The position numbers were made by a program, and so were the translations under genes. Under the pieces are notes generated by a model. That model was not told where the DNA came from, made no database searches, and saw only the letters and a program-made list of their open reading frames with translations. This document shows positions 9,463 to 18,497 of a stretch of DNA of 64,000 nucleotides, in pieces. The stretch covers positions 62,001 to 126,000 of the forward strand of contig NZ_QGDO01000006.1 of assembly GCF_003149185.1 (NCBI RefSeq), read 5' to 3'. Source of the DNA: Sediminitomix flava. Its GTDB lineage: Bacteria; Bacteroidota; Bacteroidia; Cytophagales; Flammeovirgaceae. How positions within the stretch are numbered: position 1 is the first letter of the stretch; every line of letters starts with the position of its first letter.

Positions 9463-10896
9463 ATGAGAAAAATGTACCGTCCAAATTATGTAGTCTCTCT
9501 TTTCTTTAGTTTGAGTTTTCTCTTACTGTTCTCGACTTGTAAAGTAGGACCAAATTATACTCGTCCTACCATTGAGTCACCAGCAAAGTGGCAGTTGTCA
9601 GAAGAAGAAACAGAGACTTTAGCAGAAAAACCTTGGTGGGAATTGTATCAAGATACTGTACTTACCAATTTGATAGATGAAGCACTTTTTGCCAATAGAG
9701 ATTTGAGAATTGCAGCCGCAAGAATCAATGAAGCGGCTGGTATCAGAAGAATTGCAACGAGTAATCTGATACCAAGTGTAAGTGCTGTTGGTGATGCAGA
9801 GTTTGAATCAGATCCTGTAGATGGAAATGATAGCAGTCCCGATGGAATAGAAACCATTCAGTTTTATGGAGGACTTAGATGGGAAGTAGACCTTTGGGGT
9901 AAACTAAGACGAGGGAGAGAAGCTGCCATTGCTGAATTTATGGCATCAAGAGAAGGGCATCGAGCTTTAGCAATCCTAATTACGAGTAGTGTCGCACGAG
10001 CTTACTTTGAATTACTAGATTTAGATTATCGACTAGAGATTACAAATAATACGGTAGATGCCCGTATTGAAGCTTACAGAATTGCTGAGTTGCGATTTAA
10101 AGGAGGGCTTACATCTGAACTAGAACTCCGACAGGCTGAGGTAGAATTGATTCAAACCCGAACAAGAATACCATCTCTTGAAAAGTTGATTGTATTTAAA
10201 GAGAATGAATTGAATGTGTTATTGGGTAGAAATCCAGGGGCAATTCAAAGAGGTCTGCAATTGACTTCTCAACCTATTCCCCCAACAGTACCTGCAGGTC
10301 TTCCTTCAGAACTATTACTTAGAAGGCCAGATATCATACAAGCAGAGCAGCAGCTTATTGCAGCCAATGCTTTTATAGGAGTGGCAAAGGGTAATTTTTA
10401 TCCTTCATTGACACTGACAGCAGAAAATGGTTTCGAGAGTCTTTCTTTACGAGATTTTAATCTTATTCCTTATTGGGATGATATTATAAACCTTGACCTT
10501 CCCATTTATACAGGTGGAAGAAACAAAGGACAATTAGCTGCGGCAAAGGCACGGTATGAGCAGAGTCTGAATTTCTATCAACAGACAATTTTGATTTCCT
10601 TTCAAGAAGTGAGTAATGCACTAACTGATTACCACAAATCGAAAGAAAATAAAAACCTTCAAGTCAGATTTGCAGCTACTTCTGAGCAATACCTTCGTTT
10701 GGCAACCTTACAATATATGAATGGGCTCAAAAGTTATATTGATGTACTTGATGCCCAACGTCGTTTGTTTGAAGCCGAGTTGGCAGTCAGTGAAGCTATC
10801 CGAAGCGAGTTACTATCTGTTGTAGACCTGTACAAATCTTTAGGTGGAGGTTGGCAGACATTACCGAAAGAGGAAGAAACAACTTCGGAGAACTGA
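9463..10896 (+). CDS. TolC/NodT family outer-membrane efflux lipoprotein
   Basis: Outer-membrane channel of the RND system, 477 residues. The signal peptide ends in lipobox FSTC, with C26 as the lipidated residue, followed by the KVGPNYTRP motif typical of OprM/NodT-type factors. Two outer-membrane-efflux repeats follow (ELELRQAEVELIQTR and SYIDVLDAQRRLFEAE are the characteristic coiled-coil segments). It begins 7 bases after the pump stop and so is cotranscribed. Two close starts exist (Met1 and Met4); the first is kept. Confidence 0.95.
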   Translation: MRKMYRPNYVVSLFFSLSFLLLFSTCKVGPNYTRPTIESPAKWQLSEEETETLAEKPWWELYQDTVLTNLIDEALFANRDLRIAAARINEAAGIRRIATSNLIPSVSAVGDAEFESDPVDGNDSSPDGIETIQFYGGLRWEVDLWGKLRRGREAAIAEFMASREGHRALAILITSSVARAYFELLDLDYRLEITNNTVDARIEAYRIAELRFKGGLTSELELRQAEVELIQTRTRIPSLEKLIVFKENELNVLLGRNPGAIQRGLQLTSQPIPPTVPAGLPSELLLRRPDIIQAEQQLIAANAFIGVAKGNFYPSLTLTAENGFESLSLRDFNLIPYWDDIINLDLPIYTGGRNKGQLAAAKARYEQSLNFYQQTILISFQEVSNALTDYHKSKENKNLQVRFAATSEQYLRLATLQYMNGLKSYIDVLDAQRRLFEAELAVSEAIRSELLSVVDLYKSLGGGWQTLPKEEETTSEN

Positions 10897-11003
10897 TAAA
10901 TTTGAATGAAAGAAACTTTTAACTACTTAAAAATAAATAACATGTAAACATTTTTATTTATTTTAAGTTTTAAGAGAGACTATGACCAAAAACGCTATTG
11001 TAC

Positions 11004-11687
11004 ATGATCCGTTCAAGTATTTTTTTAGGTATAATATCTATCCTTATATCTTCATGCATTGGAGATGATATCAAATTTGATACAGTAGAGCAAAGTGTAA
11101 GTATTTCAAATCCTATTGACTCCCTTAAAGTTGGAGCTAGTTATCAGTTTGAGGCTATTTATCTGAATAATGTTGGGCAAGAAGAAGCTCAAGATATTAT
11201 GTGGGAAAGCTCAAATGAAGAAGTTGTAAGTATTACCAGTGGTGGCCTTGTAGAAGGTTTGACCGAAGGTATGACAACTATTTTCGCTTCTGTTCAGATG
11301 CCTGGAGATAGTTTTGTCGATTCGATAAAACTAGCCGTTGATGAAGATTTGGAGCAAGAGGTTATAGGTGGTGCTAAAGGTGGGACAATCCAATCAACAA
11401 GCTCTTATTTATTGGAAGGAGACTTTACCGTATCATCTATTAACGGAGGAGGTATCCAAATTGATATAGCTGACAATTACAGAGCATCAACAGCTCTTCC
11501 CGACTTGGTACTTTACCTCACAAATAACCCATCAACAAATGCCGGAGCTTTAGAGATAGGTTCAGTACAAGTTTTTGAAGGGGCACATTCATACATTATT
11601 CCTAATGTAGATATAGGTACCTACGAATATTTGCTTTACTACTGCAAACCATTTAGAGTTAAAGTTGGTGACGGAAAAATTGAATAA
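11004..11687 (+). CDS. Ig-like (BIG2) plus DM13 domain lipoprotein
   Basis: Predicted secreted lipoprotein of about 227 residues with lipobox ISSC (C18). Residues roughly 30-110 look like a bacterial Ig-like group 2 domain (SSNEEVVSITSGGLVEGL). Residues about 118-227 match the DM13 pattern: a LVLYL strand, ALEIGSV, a Y-IIP-V segment and a YYCKPFRVKVG end with the conserved Cys. DM13 domains have been proposed to mediate redox or electron transfer, which is not established here. The frame also opens upstream at TTG; the ATG at 11004 gives a clean signal peptide. It lies 107 bases after the RND operon and 24 bases before the next gene, so it forms a pair with the outer-membrane protein. Confidence 0.8.
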   Translation: MIRSSIFLGIISILISSCIGDDIKFDTVEQSVSISNPIDSLKVGASYQFEAIYLNNVGQEEAQDIMWESSNEEVVSITSGGLVEGLTEGMTTIFASVQMPGDSFVDSIKLAVDEDLEQEVIGGAKGGTIQSTSSYLLEGDFTVSSINGGGIQIDIADNYRASTALPDLVLYLTNNPSTNAGALEIGSVQVFEGAHSYIIPNVDIGTYEYLLYYCKPFRVKVGDGKIE

Positions 11688-11711
11688 AACCATAGCTAAA
11701 AATATACGAAC

Positions 11712-12572
11712 ATGAGATTCTTTCTAATACTATCTTTTTTGCTCTCGCTATCTTTTTCAGCTATGGCGGGAGGACCTTGGCCACAGAAAAAAGGAGAAGG
11801 CTTTTATAAGTTATTCCAATATTGGGTTATAGCAGATCAACATTATACGGATACAGGTGAAATTGATCCGAATGTAACAACAGGGTTTTTCAGTACAAAC
11901 CTATATGCCGAATACGGAATTACAGATCGTCTTACTGCGGTAGCTTATCTCCCTCTTTTTGTTCGAACCTATTATAATAATGAGGTTTCTGCTACAACTG
12001 GAGAAACTTTAGAGCCTGGAGATGATTTTAATAGTATCGGGGACATTGATCTGAGTTTTACGTATGGAATAATTAGAGATAGAAGAGTAGTGATGAGTGC
12101 ATCGGTACTATTGGGAATTCCATCGGGGCAGACAGGAAAAGGTGGGTTAGGTATACTACAAACAGGAGATGGAGAGTTTAACCAAATGTTGAAAGTTGAT
12201 GTAGGTACAGGATTTAAATTAGGAAGTCTGAATATGTACTCTTCGGCTTATGCTGGTTATAACAATCGTACGAATGATTTTTCGGATGAATTTCGTTATG
12301 GTTTCGAAGCTGGAGCGACATTCTGGAATGATAAGATTACAGCTATTGCACGTTTTACAGGTATTGAGTCGATGCAAAATGGATCAGCTCCATCTTTATC
12401 AGAGGTTTCAAGTCTATTCTCAAATAATCAAGAGTATTTGGCATTCTCTCCTGAAGTAGCTTATAATTTCAGCGAAAAGTGGGGTGTTTCAGCCACTTAC
12501 AATACAGTATTCTTCGGAAAACTTATCATGGCAAATCCTGCATATTCTGTGGGTGTTTTCCTTAAAATGTAA
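11712..12572 (+). CDS. Outer-membrane beta-barrel protein, transporter-like
   Basis: A 286-residue exported protein with signal peptide ending at about residue 19 (FSAMA). The mature part alternates polar and hydrophobic residues as in a beta-barrel. Early motif GGPWPQKKGEGFYKLFQYW, and strands such as TNLYAEYGITDRLTAVAYLP, resemble putative MetA/phenol-degradation-type transporter porins of proteobacteria and Bacteroidota. It directly follows the DM13 lipoprotein, and the two probably work together at the outer membrane. Substrate unknown. The terminal residues (VGVFLKM) would form the last strand, although Met rather than an aromatic ends it. Confidence 0.7.
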   Translation: MRFFLILSFLLSLSFSAMAGGPWPQKKGEGFYKLFQYWVIADQHYTDTGEIDPNVTTGFFSTNLYAEYGITDRLTAVAYLPLFVRTYYNNEVSATTGETLEPGDDFNSIGDIDLSFTYGIIRDRRVVMSASVLLGIPSGQTGKGGLGILQTGDGEFNQMLKVDVGTGFKLGSLNMYSSAYAGYNNRTNDFSDEFRYGFEAGATFWNDKITAIARFTGIESMQNGSAPSLSEVSSLFSNNQEYLAFSPEVAYNFSEKWGVSATYNTVFFGKLIMANPAYSVGVFLKM

Positions 12573-12610
12573 TTAACCAATTCAACTATACATTAAAGAG
12601 AGGTAATAAA

Positions 12611-12642
12611 GGTCGCTGATCATCTGAGGATGATAGCGACCT
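12611..12642. terminator. Bidirectional terminator between convergent genes
   Basis: GGTCGCT-GATCATC-TGAG-GATGATAGCGACC forms a long hairpin placed between the convergent outer-membrane protein gene and the P-type ATPase gene. It is flanked by T-rich sequence on the right and A-rich sequence on the left. Confidence 0.8.
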
Positions 12643-12658
12643 TATTCGTTTTAAACTT

Positions 12659-15334
12659 TTACTTCATGATTGATTTCCGAATCATATCAATCGGAATGAT
12701 TGAGAATGCAAAACCAAAAACAAGTCCCCATTCTTTTAGATTCAATGGAACAGTACGCAGAATGCTTCCGCCAATGTAGGTAAATACAATTTGCAGTACT
12801 GCAATTCCTAGCATCACTTGGAAGAACATCAAGTTCTCTTTTAGGTGTTCAAACAAGTTCCTCCTTTCAGTACGCACATTGAAGGCATTGAATAGGATAA
12901 GGAAAATGAAGATATTGAAAAAGGCGGTAAGGAATACTTTTTCATTGAATACACCGTCTCGAAGGAATAATTCTTTGAAGAATGGAACGGTCAAGAATAG
13001 GATTGAGAATAGCGTGATATAAATTCCGCTAGAGAGAATGGAAGTTCGCATATTTTTGGTGAGAATATGTTCTTCACGATCAATCGGAGGTTCATTCATA
13101 TAACGATGTAAAGCAGGTTCACCACCAAAGGCAATAGCAGCCAAAGTATCCATGATCATATTGATCCAAAGTAATTGGATAATGGTCAATGGAAAATCGA
13201 CACCAATCAGAGGGCCTAGAAAGGCGGTACTCACTGCAGCCACGTTTACGGTAAGTTGGAAGGTTACAAACTTTCTGATTGAACGGAAAATAGTTCTTCC
13301 GTAACGAATAGCATTTCCGATAGACAAGAAGTTGTCATCAAGAATGACGATACCACCAGCTTCTTTAGCAACTTCTGAACCACTACCCATAGCAAAGCCT
13401 ACATCCGATTTTTTCAAGGCAGCAGAGTCATTTACGCCATCACCTGTCATACCGATTACTTTACCGATACTTTTAGAGATTCTGACCATTCTACTTTTAT
13501 CGGTAGGTAGCGCTCTTGCAATGACTCTCAAACGAGGAAGAATTCCTTTTACCTCTTCATCGCTCATTTTATTCAGATCGGCTGAGGTAATGACAATATC
13601 ATCCTCAGACTGAAGTAGGTTTGTTTCTTTTGCTATCGCTTGTGCAGTTCCTTTACGGTCGCCTGTCATCATGACTACTTGCACACCCGCTTCCTGTACT
13701 TCTCGGATTGCACTTTTCGATTGTACCCTAATTTCATCTCTGATACCTAATACACCAACCAAACTGGTATTAGAAGGCATTTTCTTTTCAATCGGATCAA
13801 TCGATTCTTCTGAAACGGCAAGAGCAATGACACGAATACCTTGATCTGCCAATTCATCTAAATGTTGACTAAAAGCTTCTTTATTGTCAAAAGATACTTT
13901 CTTTCCTTCAGCATTGAAATAAGAATTACAGTGGTCAAAAATTGCTTCTGGAGCACCTTTGATCAATGTGATTTCTTTTCCTAGTCCATCAAAGATAGTC
14001 TCGGCACTCTGAACTTGAGTAGCTGAAAACTTAATGGTACTATTGAATTGAATTTGATTGATGGTTTGTGTACTGACTTTACTCTCTTTTTCTAGTACTG
14101 AGCGAGAGATATAAGCTAAAAGTGCTTTCTCAGAAACGTTTCCACCAATAATTTCTCCACTAGGATCAATGTGCGCTGTCGCATTTTCTTGGATAGTGAA
14201 TTCGCAATATTCCTTTAGCTTTTCTGGGATTTTGAAGAAGTCGTGGTAAGAATTGCCATCGGGAGAAAGAAATTGTGTTACCTCCAATTTACCTTTGGTG
14301 ATTGTTCCTGTTTTGTCAGAAAAGAGAATATTCAGACTACCTGCTGTTTCGATACTCAATAACTTTCTGACCAAAACTTTCTCTTTCAGCATTTTTTTCA
14401 TGTTGAGAGAAAGTACAATAGCCACCATCATAGGAAGTCCTTCGGGAACGGCTGCTACCACAATAATGATAGAAAGCACAATTGCATCCATCAAGTCTTT
14501 GATGACAACATCGGTATTCTGAAAATATTGAGAAATCAGATCGGGGTCAAAACCATTGGCAAAAATCGCTTTGTTGGCAAAAAAGACAACAGCAATTAGA
14601 ACCGCAACTCTGTAGCCAATATTACTTATGAGTTTAGCCAACTCTTTTAGTTTGACTTGGAGTGGAGAAAGTCTTTGCTCTGACTCGCCTAATTCTTTAG
14701 CCAATTTTCCATAGAAAGTGTGGTCGCCTACATTTTCGACAAGCATGATCGCTTCTCCTTCTTCAACCAAAGCACCTCTAAACACAGAGTTGGGATCAGA
14801 GAAATCTCTCTCCAATGCAATACGTTCTTCGGGAATAGGCGTACGTTCTAGGGCTTCGCTTTCTCCCGTAAGTGATGCTTGGTTGATTTTGATTCGTCCA
14901 TCAACCAAATAGCCATCGGCAGGGATTTTATCTCCTGCTTGAAGTAACACGTAATCTCCTTTTACGATTTCTCCGACAGGAACAGCTTGTACGTTACCAT
15001 CTCTGATCACGTTGTTATTAATTTTGGAAGCTTCCCTTTGCAGCTCTTGGAAGGATGATTCGTTGCTGTACTCTGAGTAGGTGGATACAAGAGTGGAAAG
15101 TAGTACAGCCAAACCAATTGCGAGGGCTTCATACCATTCTGTTAGCTCATAGAGCGATAGTACAATCATGGCTCCTAATGCCACTAACAAAATGATGATA
15201 ATAGGGTCTTTAAAATTTTGGATCAGTTTATCCCCGAAAGTCTCCGACTGAGGGGGCGTAAGCTCATTACTTCCGTGTGTGTTGCGAGAAGTATTGACCT
15301 GATCATTGCTTAAACCTTTTATTTTATAGTGCAT
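12659..15334 (-). CDS. P-type cation ATPase, P2 type (calcium-translocating)
   Basis: Inner-membrane ion pump of 891 residues with the full P2 layout: an N-terminal cation-ATPase domain, actuator loop (LTGESEAL), phosphorylation site D340 (DKTGTITKG), nucleotide-binding domain (KGAPE), hinge TGDGVNDSAALKKSDVGFAMG and a C-terminal six-helix block. Segment 4 has VPEGLPM and segment 6 has NMIMDTLAA, patterns shared by SERCA/PMCA-like bacterial Ca2+ exporters. The frame opens at GTG (15340), but the ATG two codons in (15334) is the likelier start. It lies 98 bases downstream of the LysR gene in the same direction and may be partly cotranscribed. Ion specificity is inferred from family. Confidence 0.92.
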   Translation of the reverse strand: MHYKIKGLSNDQVNTSRNTHGSNELTPPQSETFGDKLIQNFKDPIIIILLVALGAMIVLSLYELTEWYEALAIGLAVLLSTLVSTYSEYSNESSFQELQREASKINNNVIRDGNVQAVPVGEIVKGDYVLLQAGDKIPADGYLVDGRIKINQASLTGESEALERTPIPEERIALERDFSDPNSVFRGALVEEGEAIMLVENVGDHTFYGKLAKELGESEQRLSPLQVKLKELAKLISNIGYRVAVLIAVVFFANKAIFANGFDPDLISQYFQNTDVVIKDLMDAIVLSIIIVVAAVPEGLPMMVAIVLSLNMKKMLKEKVLVRKLLSIETAGSLNILFSDKTGTITKGKLEVTQFLSPDGNSYHDFFKIPEKLKEYCEFTIQENATAHIDPSGEIIGGNVSEKALLAYISRSVLEKESKVSTQTINQIQFNSTIKFSATQVQSAETIFDGLGKEITLIKGAPEAIFDHCNSYFNAEGKKVSFDNKEAFSQHLDELADQGIRVIALAVSEESIDPIEKKMPSNTSLVGVLGIRDEIRVQSKSAIREVQEAGVQVVMMTGDRKGTAQAIAKETNLLQSEDDIVITSADLNKMSDEEVKGILPRLRVIARALPTDKSRMVRISKSIGKVIGMTGDGVNDSAALKKSDVGFAMGSGSEVAKEAGGIVILDDNFLSIGNAIRYGRTIFRSIRKFVTFQLTVNVAAVSTAFLGPLIGVDFPLTIIQLLWINMIMDTLAAIAFGGEPALHRYMNEPPIDREEHILTKNMRTSILSSGIYITLFSILFLTVPFFKELFLRDGVFNEKVFLTAFFNIFIFLILFNAFNVRTERRNLFEHLKENLMFFQVMLGIAVLQIVFTYIGGSILRTVPLNLKEWGLVFGFAFSIIPIDMIRKSIMK

Positions 15335-15355
15335 GATCACTAAAAGTTAATCTTT

Positions 15356-15408
15356 GGACGTCCTCTTTCCTAAGTTCGAAATAAATCGAGAGAATAGTGC
15401 AGACGTCC
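15356..15408 (-). other. Possible structured leader upstream of the P2 ATPase
   Basis: GGACGTC (15356-15362) and GACGTCC (15402-15408) are matching arms with a smaller TTCGA/TCGAG pairing inside. The element sits between the LysR stop and the ATPase start, so it may be a weak LysR terminator or a 5' untranslated structure. It lacks a poly-T tail. Confidence 0.3.
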
Positions 15409-15432
15409 CAGATTTTGTTTGCGTTCAGATTA

Positions 15433-16272
15433 TTATGCAGAACGGAAATTCATCAAAGCTTTTGAATGATTTCCTTTTTTCCACACGAACGTAATCTTTC
15501 GCTTAAAGTTGGCGTCTGTGATCGGTAAAAATTTTACACCAACATTTTCTTTTCTAGGTTTAGGTAAAAGTGATACACCAATTCCCGATGCAACGAGTGC
15601 CAAAGCAGTGTCATCGCCATTGGCAGTAAACACATAATCAGGCTCTATTTGCTTTTCTTCAAAGGCAGAACTCACTTCTTTGAAAAGAGAACAATTACAT
15701 CTTTTGATAAAAGAAATTTTATGCAGCGCATTTAGTTCTACTTTATCTTTCATGGCCAACGGATGTGTGTCGGGAACACCTATCATCAGTTTATCTTCCG
15801 AAACAACACAATGCTCCAGTTGCTCCTCTTCGGGTATAGCTTTGCTAAAGTACCCATCCAATTCATTCCGCTGTAATTTTGAAGATAGGTATTCATGATC
15901 TCCTTCTATGAGGTTGACTTTACAGCCACTATGTAACTCTTTGAAGGCTTTCATTTTCGGAACAATCGTATCGAAATCTAAGGTGTTGAGTACACCAATA
16001 TTGAGTTCTTTTATGGTTTCGTGAGCAAATTCGGTCTCCATACTGTTCCATATAGAAAGCATCGATTTTGCTTTTGGAAGTAAAATCTCTCCTTCTTTTG
16101 TGAGGCTTACATTTCGTCGGTCTCTAAAAAAAAGTTGGCAGCCTAAATGTTCTTCTAGCTTCTTTATTCCTGTTGAAAAGGTAGACTGAACAACGTGTAC
16201 TTTGTCGGATGCTTGCGTGAAATTCTGCGTTTCTGCTAGCGCCACGAAGTATTTTATAAATTGAAGATTCAT
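15433..16272 (-). CDS. LysR family transcriptional regulator (OxyR-like role likely)
   Basis: A 279-residue protein. Residues 1-60 form the winged helix-turn-helix (MNLQFIKYFVALAETQNFTQ, then AST-type FSTGIKKLEEHLGCQLF). The rest is a periplasmic-binding-like effector domain. It is divergent from the peroxiredoxin-like and MdaB-like genes, and a perfect inverted repeat lies in the shared promoter region, so control of that pair is the obvious role. Two Cys lie close together in the effector domain (KRCNCSLFKE), which could be a redox switch as in OxyR but at different spacing. The domain call is firm; oxidant sensing is inference. Confidence 0.9.
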   Translation of the reverse strand: MNLQFIKYFVALAETQNFTQASDKVHVVQSTFSTGIKKLEEHLGCQLFFRDRRNVSLTKEGEILLPKAKSMLSIWNSMETEFAHETIKELNIGVLNTLDFDTIVPKMKAFKELHSGCKVNLIEGDHEYLSSKLQRNELDGYFSKAIPEEEQLEHCVVSEDKLMIGVPDTHPLAMKDKVELNALHKISFIKRCNCSLFKEVSSAFEEKQIEPDYVFTANGDDTALALVASGIGVSLLPKPRKENVGVKFLPITDANFKRKITFVWKKGNHSKALMNFRSA

Positions 16273-16281
16273 GTTATCGCT

Positions 16282-16315
16282 AAAATAGATTACTGTGATT
16301 GAATAAATCTATTTT
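16282..16315. promoter_or_regulatory. Perfect 10-bp inverted repeat, candidate LysR operator
   Basis: AAAATAGATT (16282-16291) and AATCTATTTT (16306-16315) are exact complements separated by 14 bases, in the 133-base gap between divergent genes. LysR proteins bind interrupted palindromes of this kind. It overlaps the start side of the LysR transcript and lies just upstream of the peroxiredoxin promoter, fitting autorepression plus activation. Confidence 0.65.
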
Positions 16316-16316
16316 A

Positions 16317-16324
16317 CAAATATA
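16317..16324 (-). promoter_or_regulatory. Candidate -7 box of the LysR gene
   Basis: Minus-strand TATATTTG matches the Bacteroidota TAnnTTTG box, 45 bases before the LysR ATG. An opposing near-match, TTCCTTTG at 16336-16343, would serve the peroxiredoxin gene. Confidence 0.45.
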
Positions 16325-16405
16325 CAAAATATACTTTCCTTTGTATCGTCAAAAGGGATTAGTAGATCAGAAAAAATTCATAATAACGATTAAAATAAAT
16401 ATTCC

Positions 16406-17056
16406 ATGGCAACACTAAACGAAAGACTTGAACAATTAAAAGAGCGCCTTGAAGGAAGTATGCCTCCTGAAGCTCTAAAGATCATGCATGGAGCAACGGA
16501 CGATCTTCGTGCCTCTGGAATTATGGAAAAAGTAGCTAAAGTGGATGATACATTTCCAAGTTTTACTTTGGTAAATCAAGATAATGCAGAGGTGAGTTTA
16601 GCAGATCTTTTAGCAAAAGGACCTGTAGTAGTGACTTTCTACAGAGGAGTTTGGTGTCCGTATTGTAACGCTGATTTGGCAAACTTGAAAAAGTATGCTG
16701 AGGAAATTGAGTCTTTGGGTGCTTCGGTGATTGCTATTTCTCCTGAGAAACCAGAATTCTTGAAAGATATCATTGCTAAGCAACGTCTGAACTATGACAT
16801 TCTTCATGATGCAAATAATGAGTTAGCAGCAGAGTTGGGCTTGAAGTTCCACTTGCAAGAAGATTTGAAAGTCTTGTACAGAGATGCATTTAAAATTGAC
16901 TTAGCAGGACATCAAGGAAATGACGAATGGGCATTGCCTATGCCTGCTCGATTCTTAATTGATAAGGATGGAAAAATTCGTTTTGTGGAAACTGATCCAG
17001 ACTACCGAATCAGACCAGAAGTAGAACCTTTAATCGAGGTTCTGAAAAGTATTTAA
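16406..17056 (+). CDS. Peroxiredoxin-like (AhpC/TSA family) protein
   Basis: A 216-residue cytosolic thioredoxin-fold protein. The core motif is FYRGVWCPYCNADL with C84 and C87, a CxxC in place of the usual single PxxxTxxC peroxidatic motif, as in the peroxiredoxin-like family of Bacteroidota and cyanobacteria. About 60 N-terminal residues precede the redoxin domain. It probably reduces peroxides or acts as a disulfide oxidoreductase. It is followed 40 bases later by the MdaB-like gene and is divergent from the LysR gene, which suggests an oxidant-inducible operon. The starting ATG is the first in frame. Confidence 0.88.
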   Translation: MATLNERLEQLKERLEGSMPPEALKIMHGATDDLRASGIMEKVAKVDDTFPSFTLVNQDNAEVSLADLLAKGPVVVTFYRGVWCPYCNADLANLKKYAEEIESLGASVIAISPEKPEFLKDIIAKQRLNYDILHDANNELAAELGLKFHLQEDLKVLYRDAFKIDLAGHQGNDEWALPMPARFLIDKDGKIRFVETDPDYRIRPEVEPLIEVLKSI

Positions 17057-17096
17057 ATAGAAACAGACAACAACTTCAGAATAAGAAAATATTAAA

Positions 17097-17681
17097 ATGA
17101 AAAAGGTACTTATTATCAACGGACACCAGTATTATCCGTTTTCAGAGGGGAAACTTTCAAACACGCTTGTAGACAATGCAAAAGCCTTTTTGGAAGGAAA
17201 AGGTTATGAAGTAAAAACAACAACTATGCGTGAGGAGTACGATGCGCAAGCGGAGATTGACAAACACCTTTGGGCTGATGTCGTGATCTTGCAGTCTCCT
17301 GTAAACTGGATGGGTGTTTCTTGGTCATTCAAAAAGTACATGGACGAAGTTTATACCTTGGGTATGATGGGACAGCTTTGTAATGGTGATGGTCGTACGG
17401 AAGCAGAACCAAAGAAAAATTATGGTTCTGGAGGTTTGATGCAAGGTAAAAAATATATGCTTTCACTTACATTCAATGCACCAAAAGAATCTTTCAATAA
17501 CAAAGAAGAGAAGTTCTTTGACGGAGGAAGCGTAGATGATTTGTTCTGGCCAATGCACCTAAATTATAAGTTCTTTGGTTATGAGCCGCTAGAAACATTT
17601 GCGGCTTATGATGTAATGAAAAATCCAGACGTAGAAGAAGATTTCAAAAGATTTGAAGCGCATCTAGCAAAGCATTTCTAA
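17097..17681 (+). CDS. mdaB: NAD(P)H-dependent quinone oxidoreductase, MdaB-like
   Basis: A 194-residue flavodoxin-fold protein of the MdaB/NQO1-like family, which reduces quinones by two electrons and limits redox cycling. Visible signatures are the N-terminal phosphate-loop strand ([20 protein letters not shown]), a central [27 protein letters not shown] segment (the family substrate/FAD contact, with PxxW-xxP altered to PVNW), and the [14 protein letters not shown] segment. Length is normal for MdaB. It lies 40 bases after the peroxiredoxin-like gene in the same operon and ends at a strong terminator. Confidence 0.85.
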   Translation: MKKVLIINGHQYYPFSEGKLSNTLVDNAKAFLEGKGYEVKTTTMREEYDAQAEIDKHLWADVVILQSPVNWMGVSWSFKKYMDEVYTLGMMGQLCNGDGRTEAEPKKNYGSGGLMQGKKYMLSLTFNAPKESFNNKEEKFFDGGSVDDLFWPMHLNYKFFGYEPLETFAAYDVMKNPDVEEDFKRFEAHLAKHF

Positions 17682-17704
17682 TCGATATCAATAGCTATAT
17701 TATT

Positions 17705-17745
17705 AACCCAGTTTTTAGTGCTTAATAAGCATTGAAGACTGGGTT
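17705..17745 (+). terminator. Terminator of the peroxiredoxin-mdaB operon
   Basis: AACCCAGT (17705-17712) pairs with ACTGGGTT (17738-17745), with an inner hairpin TGCTTAATAAGCA, followed by a T-rich stretch. Confidence 0.8.
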
Positions 17746-17859
17746 CTTTATTTTTGGGAAAAATTACTTTGAACCAAAGCTCTAATTCTTTGAGCTATTT
17801 CTCCCATTCTTTCCTTTTTCTAAAGCTCACCTTTGTAGTGTACCAAAGACAAAAAGGAA

Positions 17860-18444
17860 ATGAATCAAAGCTTAGTAAAACTCAAACTCATTGTTATCGG
17901 ATTATTATTCAGTACTGTAGTATTAGCCCAAGAGCAAAAAACACAGGAATTTACAGTTGAAAGAATTATTCCTGTATCGGCAGAACGTGTATGGAAAGTA
18001 GTCGGATTAGAGTTTGCGGATATCGCGAAGTCTCATCCAAAACTAGCCGATTCGCATTATGTGGAAGGAACACCCATGACAGGTGAAGGTTGTGAAAGAA
18101 TCTGTACATTTTCTGAAGATGGAGAGAAGTACACAAAAGAAAAGATTGTAAACTTTGACCCAGAAAATTATTCTTTCAGAGCTGAAATTAATGGAATAGC
18201 AGGTTTACCGCTCGAAACAGATATTAGCTATGTCATTTATGATGTTGACCCGATTTCTGAAAACTCATGTAAGTTAAGCTTGAAGATGGTTTATCGTACA
18301 AACCCAGCGGTAATGGGAGTATTAGCGAAAGGTCGATTCAAAAAGAACTTAACCGATTATACGATTGCAATTGAGCATCATGTAAAAACAGGCGAAGATG
18401 TAAACCCAGAAACATTCAAGCAGATCAGAAAGCAGTATTTATAA
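17860..18444 (+). CDS. Exported SRPBCC family protein
   Basis: A 194-residue protein with an N-terminal signal peptide (IVIGLLFSTVVLAQ) followed by a START/polyketide-cyclase-like (SRPBCC) fold. The characteristic opening is FTVERIIPVSAERVWKVVGL; the rest shows alternating strands and a long C-terminal helix ending QIRKQYL. Such proteins bind hydrophobic ligands in a deep cavity, and an exported location is unusual for the fold. The start is the ATG that begins the signal peptide, preceded by AAAGGAA. It is a single-gene unit with its own terminator; function unknown. Confidence 0.75.
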   Translation: MNQSLVKLKLIVIGLLFSTVVLAQEQKTQEFTVERIIPVSAERVWKVVGLEFADIAKSHPKLADSHYVEGTPMTGEGCERICTFSEDGEKYTKEKIVNFDPENYSFRAEINGIAGLPLETDISYVIYDVDPISENSCKLSLKMVYRTNPAVMGVLAKGRFKKNLTDYTIAIEHHVKTGEDVNPETFKQIRKQYL

Positions 18445-18464
18445 TAAGGAGAATTGTCATTCTA

Positions 18465-18497
18465 AAATCCCTGTATCTGAAAAAGATATGGGGATTT
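18465..18497 (+). terminator. Terminator after the SRPBCC gene
   Basis: AAATCCC-TG-TATCT-GAAAA-AGATA-TG-GGGATTT hairpin followed by TATTTTTTC. Confidence 0.85.

Noticed and set aside
17754-17960. Plus-strand frame overlapping the SRPBCC start
   Set aside because: It is another frame over the signal peptide region and lacks a recognisable start context; the 17860 ATG is supported by the signal peptide.
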